A stretch of DNA of 64,000 bases from NCBI GenBank assembly GCA_940337035.1, contig CALNHX010000282.1:310001-374000 (forward strand), given 5' to 3'. Under the pieces are notes generated by a model. The model had not been told where the DNA came from, ran no database searches, and worked only from the letters and a program-made list of their open reading frames with translations. Positions within the stretch are counted from its first letter, which is position 1. Every line of letters starts with the position of its first letter. Positions 25,900 through 39,600 of the stretch are shown piece by piece. The position numbers and the translations under genes were made by a program. Origin of the DNA: Agriotes lineatus. Lineage: Eukaryota; Arthropoda; Insecta; Coleoptera; Elateridae.

Positions 25900-27028
25900 C
25901 AGTGAAATCTCCCATAAGCGGACACGCACGGTGCCAAAGTTTTTGTCCGGTTATTAGAGGCGTCCACTTAAGGGAAAATCCATTTTTATGTTTAAAAAAG
26001 TCGTATAATGCAAAAGTATTCGCGCTACCAATTAATAAGAATAATAAAATAATTGAAACAAAGTTATGTAATAGTTGTTACAAAATCTAAAATACTCGTT
26101 TGATGTAAGGGTTTTTTTCTGACTGCTTATTATACTTTCCGCATGTATTTCTAAATATTTTGACAGTTTGAATACTTTAAAGTCGTTACTTTCTTTAGCA
26201 AAGCATTTAAAATTATTCACTGTTAATGCTTCCGTGTAGGTCTTGATTACATTCTCACAAATTTCTAAGTCGCCATCGTTTTCTAATTCTGCCAACTGCA
26301 TATCAACGGCAGCTGATTCACCTGAAATTTCAGTTACATCATCTTCCAGGATTATTTCTTTGTCAGTGTTTATAAATTCGTCAGAGTCGACGTCTTCGAT
26401 TTCTGGGACATTCCTATACAGTTCAGCCATTACTGATAAGGATAAATCGTCCTCTGGTTCGAATTGATTACAGTGGCGTAGCTTGATACCCGCAGGCTCC
26501 GCGGTCACGGGACGGCCCTGGGCCTAGTTTTTTTGTTCTGTCTTTCCATAAGAGCAAGCGGGAAAATTTTTTCCTATTTTTATTTTGATCATAATGGGCT
26601 GCCCAGGCAAAAGGCAAAGTAGTTTTGAATTGCAGGCCTCTAAAATCAAGCGACATGGACTGTTTTGTAATATCGTGCATAGGGTAATGAAAGTGTCGAA
26701 TTTCCTGCGGTCATAATGCTGATTTGAGTTGACTTAATACCGCCCATATTGCAAAAGAATTCGGTAATTTAACAACATGATCATTAAATGTTGGATTTAT
26801 GGATTGTTTTGACGACATTAGCTGGGCCTGCATTTTGAAGTGTCCGTACAAGAGAGATTCACAGTCTAAAAATTGTCGAAAAATTGTGTCCGTGTCCGTT
26901 TAAGAGTGTCCGTTTAATAGAGAAAATTTTATTAGTAAAGTTAATGCAAGCAAGTTGGTTCCCACCAAAATGTCCGTGTAAGAGAGGTGTCCGCTTATTA
27001 GAGGTGTCCGGTAAGGGAGATTTCACTG
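25900..27028 (-). mobile_element. Tigger/pogo-type element, internally deleted
   Basis: The ends CAGTGAAATCTCCCATAAGC and GTAAGGGAGATTTCACTG are flanked by TA on both sides, and GTCCGCTTATTAGAGGTGTC repeats follow inward. These are the ends of the Tigger branch of pogo elements. At 1,129 bp it keeps only the end of the transposase. Confidence 0.85.
26032..26508 (-). pseudogene. Tigger/pogo transposase, C-terminal remnant
   Basis: The frame reads EPEDDLSLSVMAELYRNVPE and IEDVDSDEFINTD, followed by CENVIKTYTEALTVNNFKCF. This is the acidic C-terminal region that follows the DDE domain in Tigger/jerky proteins. The catalytic domain itself and the N-terminal CENP-B-type DNA-binding domain are absent. 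The identification rests on this pattern together with the flanking Tigger-type inverted repeats. Confidence 0.6.
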
Positions 27029-27080
27029 TATATATATAATTTATAAGTTTCGTAGATTTATAGTTCGTTGTAACAATCTC

Positions 27081-27247
27081 TAGGTTGGCACTGTTTATGT
27101 TGGTGGCACTGTAAGTCTATGTCAAATTCGAGGTTAGCAGGTTAGGTTTTGCGTCAGTTTTGACACAGAATGACACAAAACCTAACCTGCGAACATTGAA
27201 ATGACATAGACTTACAGTGCCATCAACATAAACAATGCCAACCTAAG
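27081..27247. repeat. Foldback core copy G
   Basis: AGGTTGGCACTGTTTATGTT with GGTGGCACTG at left pairs with CAGTGCCATCAACATAAACA and ATGCCAACCT at right, around the full core. Confidence 0.85.
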
Positions 27248-27293
27248 AAAAAAAATCACAATCATTTATAGCAAATACCTTAATATAGTAATA

Positions 27294-28113
27294 CAGGAAA
27301 CTCGCCGCCCGTTTGCATTCGTGTAGGAGTGACACGCAAAACAGCGCCTTCTACACAGTTCGGCGTGGAGGTACGTCAAAATAACGAGAAATTTACCCAT
27401 TTTTCTATTACAATTTTGCAAAATAAAACACAAAACAATAAATATCTTTAATACTTTATAGTAATAATGTAAAAACTACTTCATTTCTTGTTAATTTTCT
27501 TGTAATCCAGTGTCACATTGGTTCTATGGTCGGATTTACCCACTTACTAAACTTCTGTAATTGTACCTTTGTATGTATTTCTTGTTTTGCATTATTTTGT
27601 CTGAGGCCAAAGTTTAAATAGTACCTAATTATGAATGCATTTAATAACAATAATACTTACCTTAGTACTTACGAATTATGAATAAAAAACAGTAAGGAAA
27701 TAAAACTAAGGTGCATATGCTTTCATACTAATTTATTCATGCAATATTTTTTTCTTTTATTCGGAGCAGAACAACATAAAGGTACTCCTTGAGTGACACC
27801 TTCTACTACAGAAGCTTCTTTTTAAAACAGCTTGCGTTTCATAGGGCTTTTTCTGGTTTTTAATTCTGTCCCGTACATTTCTTTATTTAACGGAAACCTG
27901 AAGAATGATTTCGAACAATTTCTCACAGTGGCATTACGATTACAATACCCATACACAGCGCATATGCTGCCAGACATTATGTTTTCGAGCGTTTTTCTCT
28001 TAATAAAAGCACATTAATCATACACAAACACTGACATTTGACACTTTTTAACACTCCTTACCACAACGTGGCGCTGTCGTCACCTGCGACTCGTTTAAAA
28101 CGTGAGTTTCCTG
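27294..28113. mobile_element. TA-flanked MITE, CAGGAAACTC ends
   Basis: TA-CAGGAAACTCGCC at the left faces GTGAGTTTCCTG-TA at the right. A second shared block (AACAGCGCC and GGCGCTGTCG) lies 45-50 bp in. No transposase frame. Likely a non-autonomous Tc1/mariner element. Confidence 0.65.
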
Positions 28114-30437
28114 TATTAATCTATTCATCCTGTACGTTGGAACTTTACAGTTCTTGAAGTCACTTGCAATTTTGAATCATAATTTTTCTTGCTAGTCTTC
28201 AAAATCTGAGGTAACCGAAAAAACGTTTACGCTTTTTTACCCGACTTTTTAAGTACATGTAACCAACTCCATGATCCTCATCCGATAACAACACATTTGC
28301 AACTGAAAAATCATTTTCTTTGTGCAAGAAAAAACAAGCAACCAGTCTTGCGTGATTGGTTGCCTGCAATCAATCGAGTGGTTTTGATTTGTCAGTGAAC
28401 CGGCAGTCCTAAAAACGAACTTTGCGATAGTGGCCATACTTTTTATTGCTAAAAGTAGAGAATTAATCTGATTTACAATCTATTTCAATTTCTTAGAAAC
28501 AAGAGTTTATACTACTGTTCGTTTAATTGGACATACAGCAACACCATTGCAATTCTAACTGGTATAAGAATGCAACCCTTTATATTTTCATATTTTTATT
28601 AAAATAGGCTTTTCATTTATATTATAGTATGGGAAATACAGGTGACCTAACACACCAATTTGTTTTGTTTATCAGATTCAATTGTTGAAGAATTAACCGT
28701 GATATGCTTTATTAACCTTATTAAAATAATTTGCTGTACAAAATGTAATTGTGCTCTCTGATATTTTATATTAGTAAAACCGTAGCTCCCAAAGATGCCA
28801 TTATATGACAAGATGTACTTTCTGTTTGCATTTTCCTGTACTATTATATTAACGCACTTGATGCCATCTACCAAACCTTACCTTATAATTCGTTAACCAC
28901 TTTTCCTTTCCCTCTCTTTCTTGCTCTACTTACTGGTTTTAATCTCAGAACAATTTAAAATTTTCTTTTCATTATAACCAACACTTTTTCTGCACAAAAT
29001 AGCTCGTAAGGAATAAAACATTAAAATTAGGCATGAAAGCCATCACTTTATTTTGTTATTTGTTTTGATATCTTTTCAATACTTCAGTGGTTCAAATAAC
29101 ACATAGAGAGCAGATACCAGATCAACAAAGTACGAGTCGACATAGCATAACGGTCGTTACACACACTGCCTACCAATAACAATCTTACGTACCGACATTA
29201 CAGCACAACTGACAATCGACAATACATTTCACATGGTGCAATGTTACATTGTCAATACGAAAGATCATATTTTACAATATTCTTAATATTAAGCAGTAAG
29301 ACTGTAGAAAATCGCCCAAGCACGGCTCCCATAAACTTCTACACACGAAATAAGTAGTGTCGCGTCACTTTATTTTCAAATCAAAGTGTTCCAGGCATGT
29401 AAAAAATTAACATATATTTAATATTAAATACTACAAAAAAAGGCAAACAAAATAAATATGGCAAACGAACATAAGTAGATCTATTAATCAGATCCGATCG
29501 AGAACAAAGCTTGTCGACCAGGGGCACCAACGACTGGCTGTAATTAAACGTCCATTATGTAAACAGAAAAAAATTCATAAATAAAAAATAAACAAGTATG
29601 CCAATTTAATAATGAACAAAATAAACAAAAATTCTTACAGGGTTTAAGTACAATCACTGGCATAATTTCAAAGTATGTAAATAACAAAAAAAAAAAAATT
29701 AAAGGAACGAGATAACTGCCATAATTCCTTCGAAAGAACTAAATTATTCAGGTAATCCTAGACTGCTGAACTTACGTGTAAAAATAATTAATTTTCCAAT
29801 TAGAAAGCTTGATTCTTAAAATGAATAGTACTAAAAAGCAACCTAAACTGAATAGTACGTAATGGAACAACAGGTAAGAAAAATCACCGAAGCAAAATAA
29901 AACTTAATACATAGTAACAACTTCATCCGAATCTATATTCAAATCAATTCGATGTGATCGATTAAGAATATAAAAACCGATCTCAATTACCGTATGAAGA
30001 CGACGAAAATTCACTTTGAGAAAGGTTCTGACGTAACAAAAAATGCAGAGATCAAACGTCAGCCAATAGTGAGCCGTCTGTGTCAGACAAAAATCAGTAC
30101 CGTTGTGCAAATAAATAACAGGAGGTACATGCCTCAAGTAAGGTACCGTTTTATAATTAAATATATCACATTAAATAAGCTAACGATACGAGACTATGAC
30201 GAGATACGCAAAATAGGAGAGCTGGTGTTTGTTTTACGACAGTAAGACTCAAAACGGTTAGCTTTCCATATCTAACTATATAAATTTCGTGTGGAACACA
30301 AGAATCGACAAACGAGATCGTCCTACGATACCTACGGTGAGTGAAGAATTCGCAGTAAAAAAACACCAGCTTAAACGTAACATACAGTAAAGTCAGAGGC
30401 CGCAGCCCTGTGACGTACGTATGCAGTACGGCGAGTA
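28114..30437. other. Intergenic DNA and probable macoilin 3' UTR
   Basis: No gene recognised. The right part, next to the macoilin stop at 30438, is probably its 3' untranslated region, but several AATAAA words on the minus strand prevent a choice of end. Confidence 0.45.
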
Positions 30438-30655
30438 CTAAGCCTCAGTGGAAGTGACGAGGGAGCCTTTGGGCGTGTAGGCCGTGGCGTTTGGGTCAAG
30501 AGTAGAGCCTGGCGGACTCTCGGCCAGGCGCACTCTTGACATACTGCTGGAAGGCGTCGGGGGGCCCCCAAATGTGTCATTTGGCATCACTGCCAAAACT
30601 TGTGCTATCTTACTTTTCAGCTCTTCTATTTCCTTTTCTTGAGCTCGATTCGCAT
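30438..30655 (-). CDS. Macoilin last exon
   Basis: Acceptor TTGTTTTAG, 218 nt, stop TAG at 30440-30438. It encodes ANRAQEKEIEELKSKIAQVL and AVMPNDTFGGPPTPSSS, then ESPPGSTLDPNATAYTP, ending TSTEA. The G5C6 run at 30560-30570 keeps the conserved frame as given; the alternative frame gives a longer but non-conserved product. Confidence 0.88.
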
Positions 30656-33600
30656 CTAAAACAAATCACCAATAATTCATTAGTTGTTTGTTGTCACAAC
30701 TTATTCAGGAAGCAAAAACGTTCAAGTGATAAACAATCTTTCGTTTTAAATTATTAATATTTTTTTAAGAAAAATCCATATTTTTTGTGAAATACTTGAT
30801 GAACTACAGTACAGTCCCAGTTATCCGAGTCGCGATTACCCAAGTTCCATATTAACCGAATTACATATAGTTTTTAAAAATTCCGGATTGTAAGGATATA
30901 GGGGAATACCAAGCAGGTTTTAAAGAGCAGAGATCGGTGACTGACCATCCATTCTCCCTGAAGATAATCCAGGAAAAAATAAGAACTAAAGGATTACAGA
31001 TCCATGCTCGATTAATCGACTTCAAACAAGCATATGACAGTGTTAGTAGGACGGAACTAATAAAAGCACTGAACAAATTGAAAGTGCCAAAAAGTCTGTT
31101 CAGGTTAGTAAGAATGACGTTGATGAACACAGAAAGTAAGGTGAGAATCAATGGCATAACGTCAAGAAAATTTAAAGTGCAGAGGGGACTACAACAGCGA
31201 GACCCGATGTTCCCGATGCTCTTTAACGTAGTGTTAGAATGTATACTAAGAAAGGGCAGAACTAAAATAAACAACAATATACTTAATAGCCCCCCCTAAC
31301 AAAAACGAAAAAAGAACTAAAAATAATGTTTCGAAGACTGTAGTTTTGAACTAGAAATTAACGAGAAAAAGACTAAACATATGGTCTTGAACACAAAACA
31401 TTCGATAAATGACACACTAGTCATCAAGTGTAAAGAACAAAGATATGAGATAGTAAAGGTATTATTTTTCATTCACCTACCTAAGAGCAGAAATAACCAG
31501 CAATGGAGATGAAACTGCAGCGAACCAAAACAAAATTAACAACAGAAGTGCAAACGTGCGCGATGTTAAGTTCAGCGCTAAATGAAAGTGCAGTATCAAG
31601 AGCAGTGAAAAAGCGCATTTACAAAACCACGGTAAAACCAGTAGTGATGTACGGTAGTGAGACGTGGACTTTAACAAAATCAACACAAGAGCAAGCTAGC
31701 TAGATGAGAACGAAAAATACTGTGAAAAATCTATGGAGGTGTGAGCGAAGAAGAGAGATGGAGAAAAAGAAATAATGACGACGTTTATGAATTATACAAA
31801 GACTCTCCCATTGTCAAGACCCTGAAACAAGGAAGACTGCGGTGGCTAAGGCACATAACGAGGATGGATTAGAGATCAGAGCAGAGTCCCCAAGACGATT
31901 CTCAGAGGGGAACCTGAAGGGAGAACCAGGAGCGGAAGACCCCCTAAAACGTGGCTGGAAGCAGTCACCGAAGACCTTATAGGATTGGGTATTCTAGACG
32001 AATGGAAATTTTTGGCAAGAGAGGTGGGGATGGAAGAAGATTATAGCCACGGGCCTTTGAGGCCTTTTGTGCTGCTTTATTATTATATCTGAGTCTCAAA
32101 TTGGGGATTCCCCTATTTATATGGCAAACGATGACAAAGCAGATCGTTGTTTGTTTGCAGTGTCGGATGTGTCGTGAGTTGCAGTTGTATTTTACGTACA
32201 TACATCGTCGGTTATACCTACTCGTTCATATTTCTTGCGTACACATTCAGTAATATACATATAATCGCGTTATCCGCATTTTCGCTAATTCGATTTTGGT
32301 GTTGCCCACGTCACCTCTAATAATTGGGACTCTACTGTATTTTGATAATCTCTGAAACTTTTTTGAAACCAAGTAAATAGATAGCTATACAGGGTGAGTT
32401 AAGATAGTGGCACCCCCCTGTTAGTTCATTTAATATTGCTCTATATTATTCTACATTTATTTTATTTAATGGCTTACTGAGGTTTGAGCAGTGACATTCA
32501 ACTTTTTTATTTTAAATGACACCCTGTATATTTTTTACATTTTTTCGGAAGAACTATCTTTTCTCTATACAGTGCTATAAAAATATTGTGGTGTTAGATG
32601 GGAAAATTACACCGTTAAACACAATTAAATTTGAAAAATATCCAAATTTAGCAACTTCATCTAGTAACCTTGTTTCGTGGCAGTACCAGTAAAAAATGTT
32701 TCGTAACATTTTTTGTTATGGAGTCGAATGACAAAAATAACACCGTTAAGGTGGTAAAATAATAATGTATCGAAAGCAGCAAGTTTTATTAATAAACAAT
32801 TTATTCTATGAATACAAAAGAAAGTATCGAAAGACATAACCAAAATGAAAACACCTAAAATCTATTCTAATTTGATAAATGTTCAAAATTACCCCCATTC
32901 TAGTCAATACAAGCTTGTAAACGCATAATATGATTGTGTCTAATACTGTTTAACATTTCAGCAGTAATAGTGGAAAACGCATTTCTAATTCTTATTTTCA
33001 TGTCGTCAGGAGTAGTAGGTGCTGTACTGTACACAATATTTTTTACGTGACCCCACAGAAAAAATCTAGTGGCGTTAAATCAGGAGACCTTGGGGGCCAA
33101 GCTGCAGGGCCGCTTCTGCCAATCCATTTTGCAACAAACTCGCGATTTAAACCATTCGAACCATTCTGCTGTAGTGGTGTGGCGCACCATCGAGCTGATA
33201 ATAACTTCCCTGCCGTATATTTAAAGGCACATCCTCTATTAACTCAGGAAGAATTTCTTCAAAGAAATTAAAATAGGTCTGACCTATTAAAGCCCTATCA
33301 AACCAACATGGTCCTATCACATGATCTTCGATTATTCCTGCTGAAACGTTCAACGACCAGATATGCTGGTTAGCAACATTTCTCATCCAATGAGGGTTTT
33401 CGGTTGCATAATAGTGTAGATTGTGTCGATTCACTGAACCGGTATTCTTGAATGTGGCTTCGTCAGTTCAAAAGATTTTTCGTAAAAAGTGCATCTCTGT
33501 TCTGAATTTGTTCATTAACCAAATGCAAAAATTTGCCCGACTTGCATAATCGTCGTCTGTGAGTTGTTGCGTCAGACACAAATTGTAAGCATGAAATTTG

Positions 33601-36600
33601 TGTATTTTGATAATACGAATACTTGCGGTTTGGCTAATACCTTTGATGACAAATTTCTCGTACTGATATGTGGATTGACGTTTATTGCACCTAAGACATC
33701 TATTTCAACGTCTTCATTAATTACAAATCTATTTTGCTGAAGTTTCTGATCCAGTGTCGTGAAATCTTCTTAAAGTTTTTCGAAAACTTCTCTACTTGGT
33801 TGCCTTCTATCAGGAAATTTTTATAAATACAAACGTTTAGCCCTTTTAATGACACAATTGGATTCACCGATTACTAGAATCATAACTACCAAGTCGTTTG
33901 TTGAAAAATGAACGTGGTTAGCCATTGTAAATGCAATTATTTCGGTTTTGAGTTATGGAAACGTCTAAACACAAAAATGTGACAACTAATTTTTTCACTG
34001 TTTTGTTTGATGGCTACTTTCCCATCTAACACCACAATATTTTTATAGCACCATATAGAGAAAAGATAGTTCTTCCGAAAAAATGTAAAAAATATACAGG
34101 GTGTCATTTAAAATAAAAAAGTTGAATGTCACTGCTCAAACCTCAGTGGGCCATGAAATAAAATAAATGTACAATAATATAGAGCATATAATTCTGAACA
34201 TCTTCTGTTAACAAATTATTTTTCTAATATCAATATTCAATGAACTAACAGGGGGGTGCTGCTATCTTAACTCACCCTGTATAGTGTATTACAAAAAGTA
34301 TGCAACATATGAGAAACTAATATTATTGATTTCTAAAAAAAATTTACTCTTTATTAAAGTTTGTGCATCATCTACGGCCAGCTTTAGGGATATAATACTT
34401 TTCAATTGTTTCACTGTTTGGTAAGAAACGTAATTAATTTAAAATTTGCAACAAGAGTCAACTAACTACATTTATTTCTATTTTTTTTAAAGGTTATGAG
34501 AAAGATATTGTATTTAAGAGTTAAGAAGTACAGATATAGTTTAGATCAAAAATAAATATTAGTTTTTTAATTGAAAGTTATTGTTACGTCCACGAAACTG
34601 ACTATTCTTCACTAAGCCTTTATTAAACCATGCTCTACTATTCTGAAATGCAATCGTGGATCTGTAGAGAGTTTGTACAGAGTTCACACACATTTTAGTA
34701 TTTAGAGCACATTACTTGTTGCATTTAAGATTTTGTAGTGCTCGTATTGAAATAAACATCACCATTCCATGGAATTAAACAATAATCGTATCTAAGGATA
34801 GTAGATCGTAGAGCATTATAAACGTTTGTAAGGAAAATTTTTAGAATTTAGTGCTTTTCTGCATTTTTCTGCATCTGTATCTTAAAAATGTTGTACTTTT
34901 CTCGGTTCATTTACGCGCAGATTCAGTTCAGTTACATTTCCAAATCTAATTTCGTTTATTGCATACAGTAGCGTTTCTCGGCTTATTTTAGGATCTTCGA
35001 TTCAATTTCACTTATGCTTGCTCTAAATTTAGCTTTGTTTATTTGATGCATGACTGATGTTTAATCTTAATTGCCGGTTTGGGCGACAAATTGTTGGACT
35101 TTCACGTTCTGATTAAGTCCCTGAGTATCGAATATGTTGCACAACATGACGTGCTGTACATTTCCCGCATAAGTTAAAGAAAGAAGGCAATACGTCCCTG
35201 CCGTTTCACAGCTGCGTCTTCGTGCGGCGTGATGCAATTCCAGTCTCGATCTGGCGTTGTTAACACATCTAAATAAATAGTTGGTGTTGGTAAAGAAACC
35301 CCTGTTCGCAGGTCCGACCTTCGTTTTCCGGGGCCTGCGTTGTTAAGTGCTCATCGCTCTTGTTGCTATAGTGAGAGTGGTATCAAAGCAAATATACAGG
35401 ATGGGTCAGCGTTGAACTGTTGAAGTGACCCATTTCCCAAAACTTGCATAGCAAGAACTCTACATTCGCCCTTAGGAGTTTAAAGGCCACCCCCTGCGTC
35501 CCCGTGTCGTTCCCGTCTTGCAGAAGATAACAGACCAATGGCGAACATTCCAATTGCTCTTAATTCATCATTGTATTGCTGAGTACTCATGTCAGGTACT
35601 TAAAACTTACTTTTTATGGTGATTTTTGACCAGAAGTGAAATGTCCAAAGCAACGTCATACTTCAAATAAACACATTATTATTATTATTACTCGTATTAT
35701 GTCATATGTAGTCAGAACTGTGTCGTGCACTCCCAGTTTCATCATCATTAATCATGACATCATTACTGATGTGTTGTGATTCCGCATCATTTATACATTC
35801 AATGTATGAACACTAACTTTTACTAGTGCTTTCCAGGTTTCCCTGTGCTGGGCCATTTCCATAGCGCTGCCGAGTGATTCGTGTAGCACCCTTTTTGTTA
35901 TGTCTGACCACCTCAGAAGAGATCTTCCTCTTCGCCGTTTACCGCATGGTTTTCCCTGGACGATGGTCTTCTCCATATTATCTTGACGGCGAGCAATATG
36001 GCCCAGGAATTGAAGTATTCTCGCAAAGACGATACCGGAGAGTCTTTGAGGTGGTTTTATTTCATCTAGCACTGATGCGTTCGTTCTTCGAGCTGTCCAG
36101 GGAATACGGAGCAGTTTAGGGAAGCGTTAATTAGTAATTAGTAATTACCTATACTGGTACTTTTGTTGTTGTCGTGATTCCAAGAATTGTTTATTGAATA
36201 TTAACTAACCCCTATATCTGCTTTGTTAAAATACATACCAATATGTGTGTGAATTTTTAGAACCAATAGAGCATATTCATTTAATCTACTATACGTGATT
36301 TTTATTTGTGTTTATTTACATTCATGTGAACCATTGTTCTTGTGTTGTGTAATATTATTGTACAGTGCCCAAGCAATCGCAAAGAGGTCACCAAAGGTAG
36401 GTGAAACTTTCTGCAGCTGTGGGATATCTCCCAGGGGCACCGAAGTGAAGTAACTGTATTTGGAGTTTGTATTTTGGGTTCGTTGCTTCCACTTTCCCCG
36501 ATGAACCCAATTGTATTTTTCCCGTGGCGATTCGTTTACCGAATCGTAGCCCTAATTTCAGGTTGTAAAAAATCCCCCTTCTCCATTGCAGCTTAGTCGG

Positions 36601-39600
36601 CAAACTTTGTTACAGCCCGTCGTAACGGGGTTAGGGCAACGGATCTGTATAATTTTCCCGATTTTGTATGTAACAATTGGACGCCTCGTCGTAATATAAT
36701 TTTCATGTGGTAACAAACTGGCGGTTTTGTTTTAAAGAGCATTTCGTGCTATAACAAATACGGCATCCCAATATGGTGCCATTGTTCTTTGGTCATAAAG
36801 TCGACTTTAGGCTGTAGCACGTTTAGTGTGGACGTTGAAGTAACAACATTTTCAATTAAAAAACAAAATAATAGTTTTTTTTACTCATTGTACAGAAAGT
36901 CAGCTTTGCGCCCTTGTTTTAGGAAACAAAACTGTCATTTCCAACCAGCGGAAGGCAATTTTTATTAACTCCCGAAGTGAGCTAATATTTTTTACCTTCC
37001 ATATTTGTGTTTGTCAGCAAAGCTTTACGATATGTTGATTTAGAAATTTGACAAAATGGAACTACAGCAATCTAGAGTCACTATAATGATCGTGTTAGCA
37101 TGACAACAAAATACCACTTGAACCTCTTAGTTTAAGAGGAAAAATTTCAATAATTAAAATATTTACGATAAAAAATTTGCCCTTCGCACAAAATGACAAA
37201 AAATCAAAATGCGAATTTTGCACTGAAACTCGTTAAAATTAGATTCTGAACAACTTTTTTTAGTAACTTTTTTCCATACCTCTTAACGCATCACAAAATA
37301 TCGCAAATTGCCATTTTTGCAAAACTGCAGTAGGCTGGGTTTACACTTGACAGTTGAATTTCGTGCCCTAAGAAATGCAGCTCATCAAGTTCTACCTCTG
37401 TACCGAAATTCAAATATCTACTTTCAAAAGAAAAAAAACGGGATCTTCATTTTAAATGCGACACTCTAAATATCACTGAAGCAAAAGTTCATTTCCTCCC
37501 TTGTGTGTTTAATTTAAATAAAATTCACACGTGAGAGGAAATCAATACTTTTGCTCCCTAGATATATAAATAGATATTATCCATTCAGGAAAATTATTTC
37601 ACTTGGCCTTGCCTCGTGAGCTAAGCTTTTTCCTTTATAGATAAAATGTGTCTTTATATTCACTTGTAACATACATAACTATTATTGACACTTTATATCT
37701 GAACTTAGTTTTTACATACAGTAATATTTTTCTCACAACTTTTTAAAACATGTTTGTGCAACAAGTGCTAAAAGTTGATGTTTATGCACGAGACATGAGA
37801 ATTATGAGACGAAACCGAAGGCTGAGTTTCATAACATGTCGAGTGCAATAACACTTTTAGCATGAGTTTGCATACAGTATTTTTTCTACGACCTTAAATT
37901 TTTTGTTATTAATCCATAAATGTCGATTTAACAAAGGTTTGCATTTATGACAGTTATAATCTATGTCATAATAAACAGTAGGCCTTGACGCGCAGGTGAA
38001 TGTTTGTGGAGCCAGTACTGTCAAAGTCAGTTATAAAAGGTAATTATAATTAGGGATGTCGTACCCGATCTAAAATCAAACCCGGGTACCCGAAATATAT
38101 AACAAAAATGTTAGTGTACATCTGAACATCTGAGGGAGCTACAATTTCTTTCTTTTACGCTGCAAGTTTTAAATTGAACTAAATTGAAATAGTACCTACT
38201 TGCCAATTCAAAGTGCAAGTCGTCTTGTTATTCGTAAATATTTTCTCACTTCCAAGTGCTATCAACTTCAAGTACATGACTTTTTGTCCGAAATTGGTAG
38301 CAGCATCAATCAACATCACACAGAGGATGTTTCTGTTACTTCAACCCATACTGACACAATTTAATTGTACTATTGATGTGTTGAATATTTCCGCGAAGCG
38401 AATTTATTGCCTTCCTTATATGAAACAAAAAACATTATGTGGTATGGGATCACCCCATCCCATTATTGTTATTACTGCATGACTATGTTTTTCTAGAGCT
38501 CTCCGAAATAGGCTGACTTCCTGGAAATTACATAATTTACTAGTCGGGTACCCGGGTCCTGAAACTACACCGGGGTTGACTATTATCCACCGACATCCCT
38601 AATTATAATAGTACACATCTGACTTTATTCATTACATAACGCTTTAATTATTTAAAAAACAGTTTACCTCTAACGCAAGAAGTAACTAGAATAACTTTAC
38701 AACTTCACTTCCAGTTCGAAATTGTAGTTTTATAACCTCACTTCACTTTATAACACGTGCTAAAAGTAAACAGCTGATCTCATTTTAAACACGCTAAATT
38801 ATAAAGTCACTTTTAGTGAAAAAAGCTAGCGCTAAATGGCCTATTTTTAGTGGTGGTCGTAGAAAAAGGTAGTTTACTCCTATCACAATTTAAAATTAAT
38901 TCTATTTCCCGCCAAAAAATAAAACAATTGAAAAATGTTTATATTCCTAAAGCTGGTTTTAAATGATGCAAACTTTTATTAAGAGTAAATTTTGTTTAGA
39001 AATCAATAATAAGTTTCTTATATAGGGCTAGAAACGGCTCAAAAAAGTCTGGTGAATCAGACTTACTTTTTTTAATGTAATTTGGTAATACATGAAGTAA
39101 AATAATTGTCATACATATAAAGTTTGGTTATGTTCTAACTGTCGAAAAAGCAGTAGCAGCAATTGCAGCAATTAATAAAATTTTTCTGCACACTGCAATG
39201 TGTAGCGTAGGTTTTAAATTATTCGAAGAATTTAGTTTTAGGCATCGCATCGTAGAGAATTCACTGTTACTACAACTGTGTTTGTTACTTTATTTTGCAT
39301 TACTTAAATTTAAAAGTTCTTAGTACACCATTGATGTATCCCGTCATTTTATCTATAACAAGTTAATGGCAGTTTGATATATGTCAAAAATTGTTATCAA
39401 TATGAAGCTTAGAAATTACTAGATTCTAATATTAGTTGTTTTTTGCCGCCCGCAAAGCTACAATGGTTCTGCTGCACTTTATTATATCTCTATATAATTT
39501 GTCATTTTTTATAGTTAATTAACTTATTGTAAATGTTTACTTTATTGTAAAAATCCCGTCAATTTGTTAAATAAATAAATAAATAACTAGCGTAAAAAAA

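Noticed and set aside
29904..30245. Overlapping 77-83 codon frames on both strands
   Set aside because: No domain, no conservation seen, and they lie in the likely macoilin 3' untranslated region.
30371..30580. A 69-codon minus frame over the macoilin last exon
   Set aside because: It is out of frame with the conserved macoilin C-terminus (LDPNATAYTPKG), which reads in the neighbouring frame.
34580..36780. A possible LTR retrotransposon
   Set aside because: Some text resembles an LTR border and primer site, but no second LTR, gag or pol frame, or target duplication could be found by eye.
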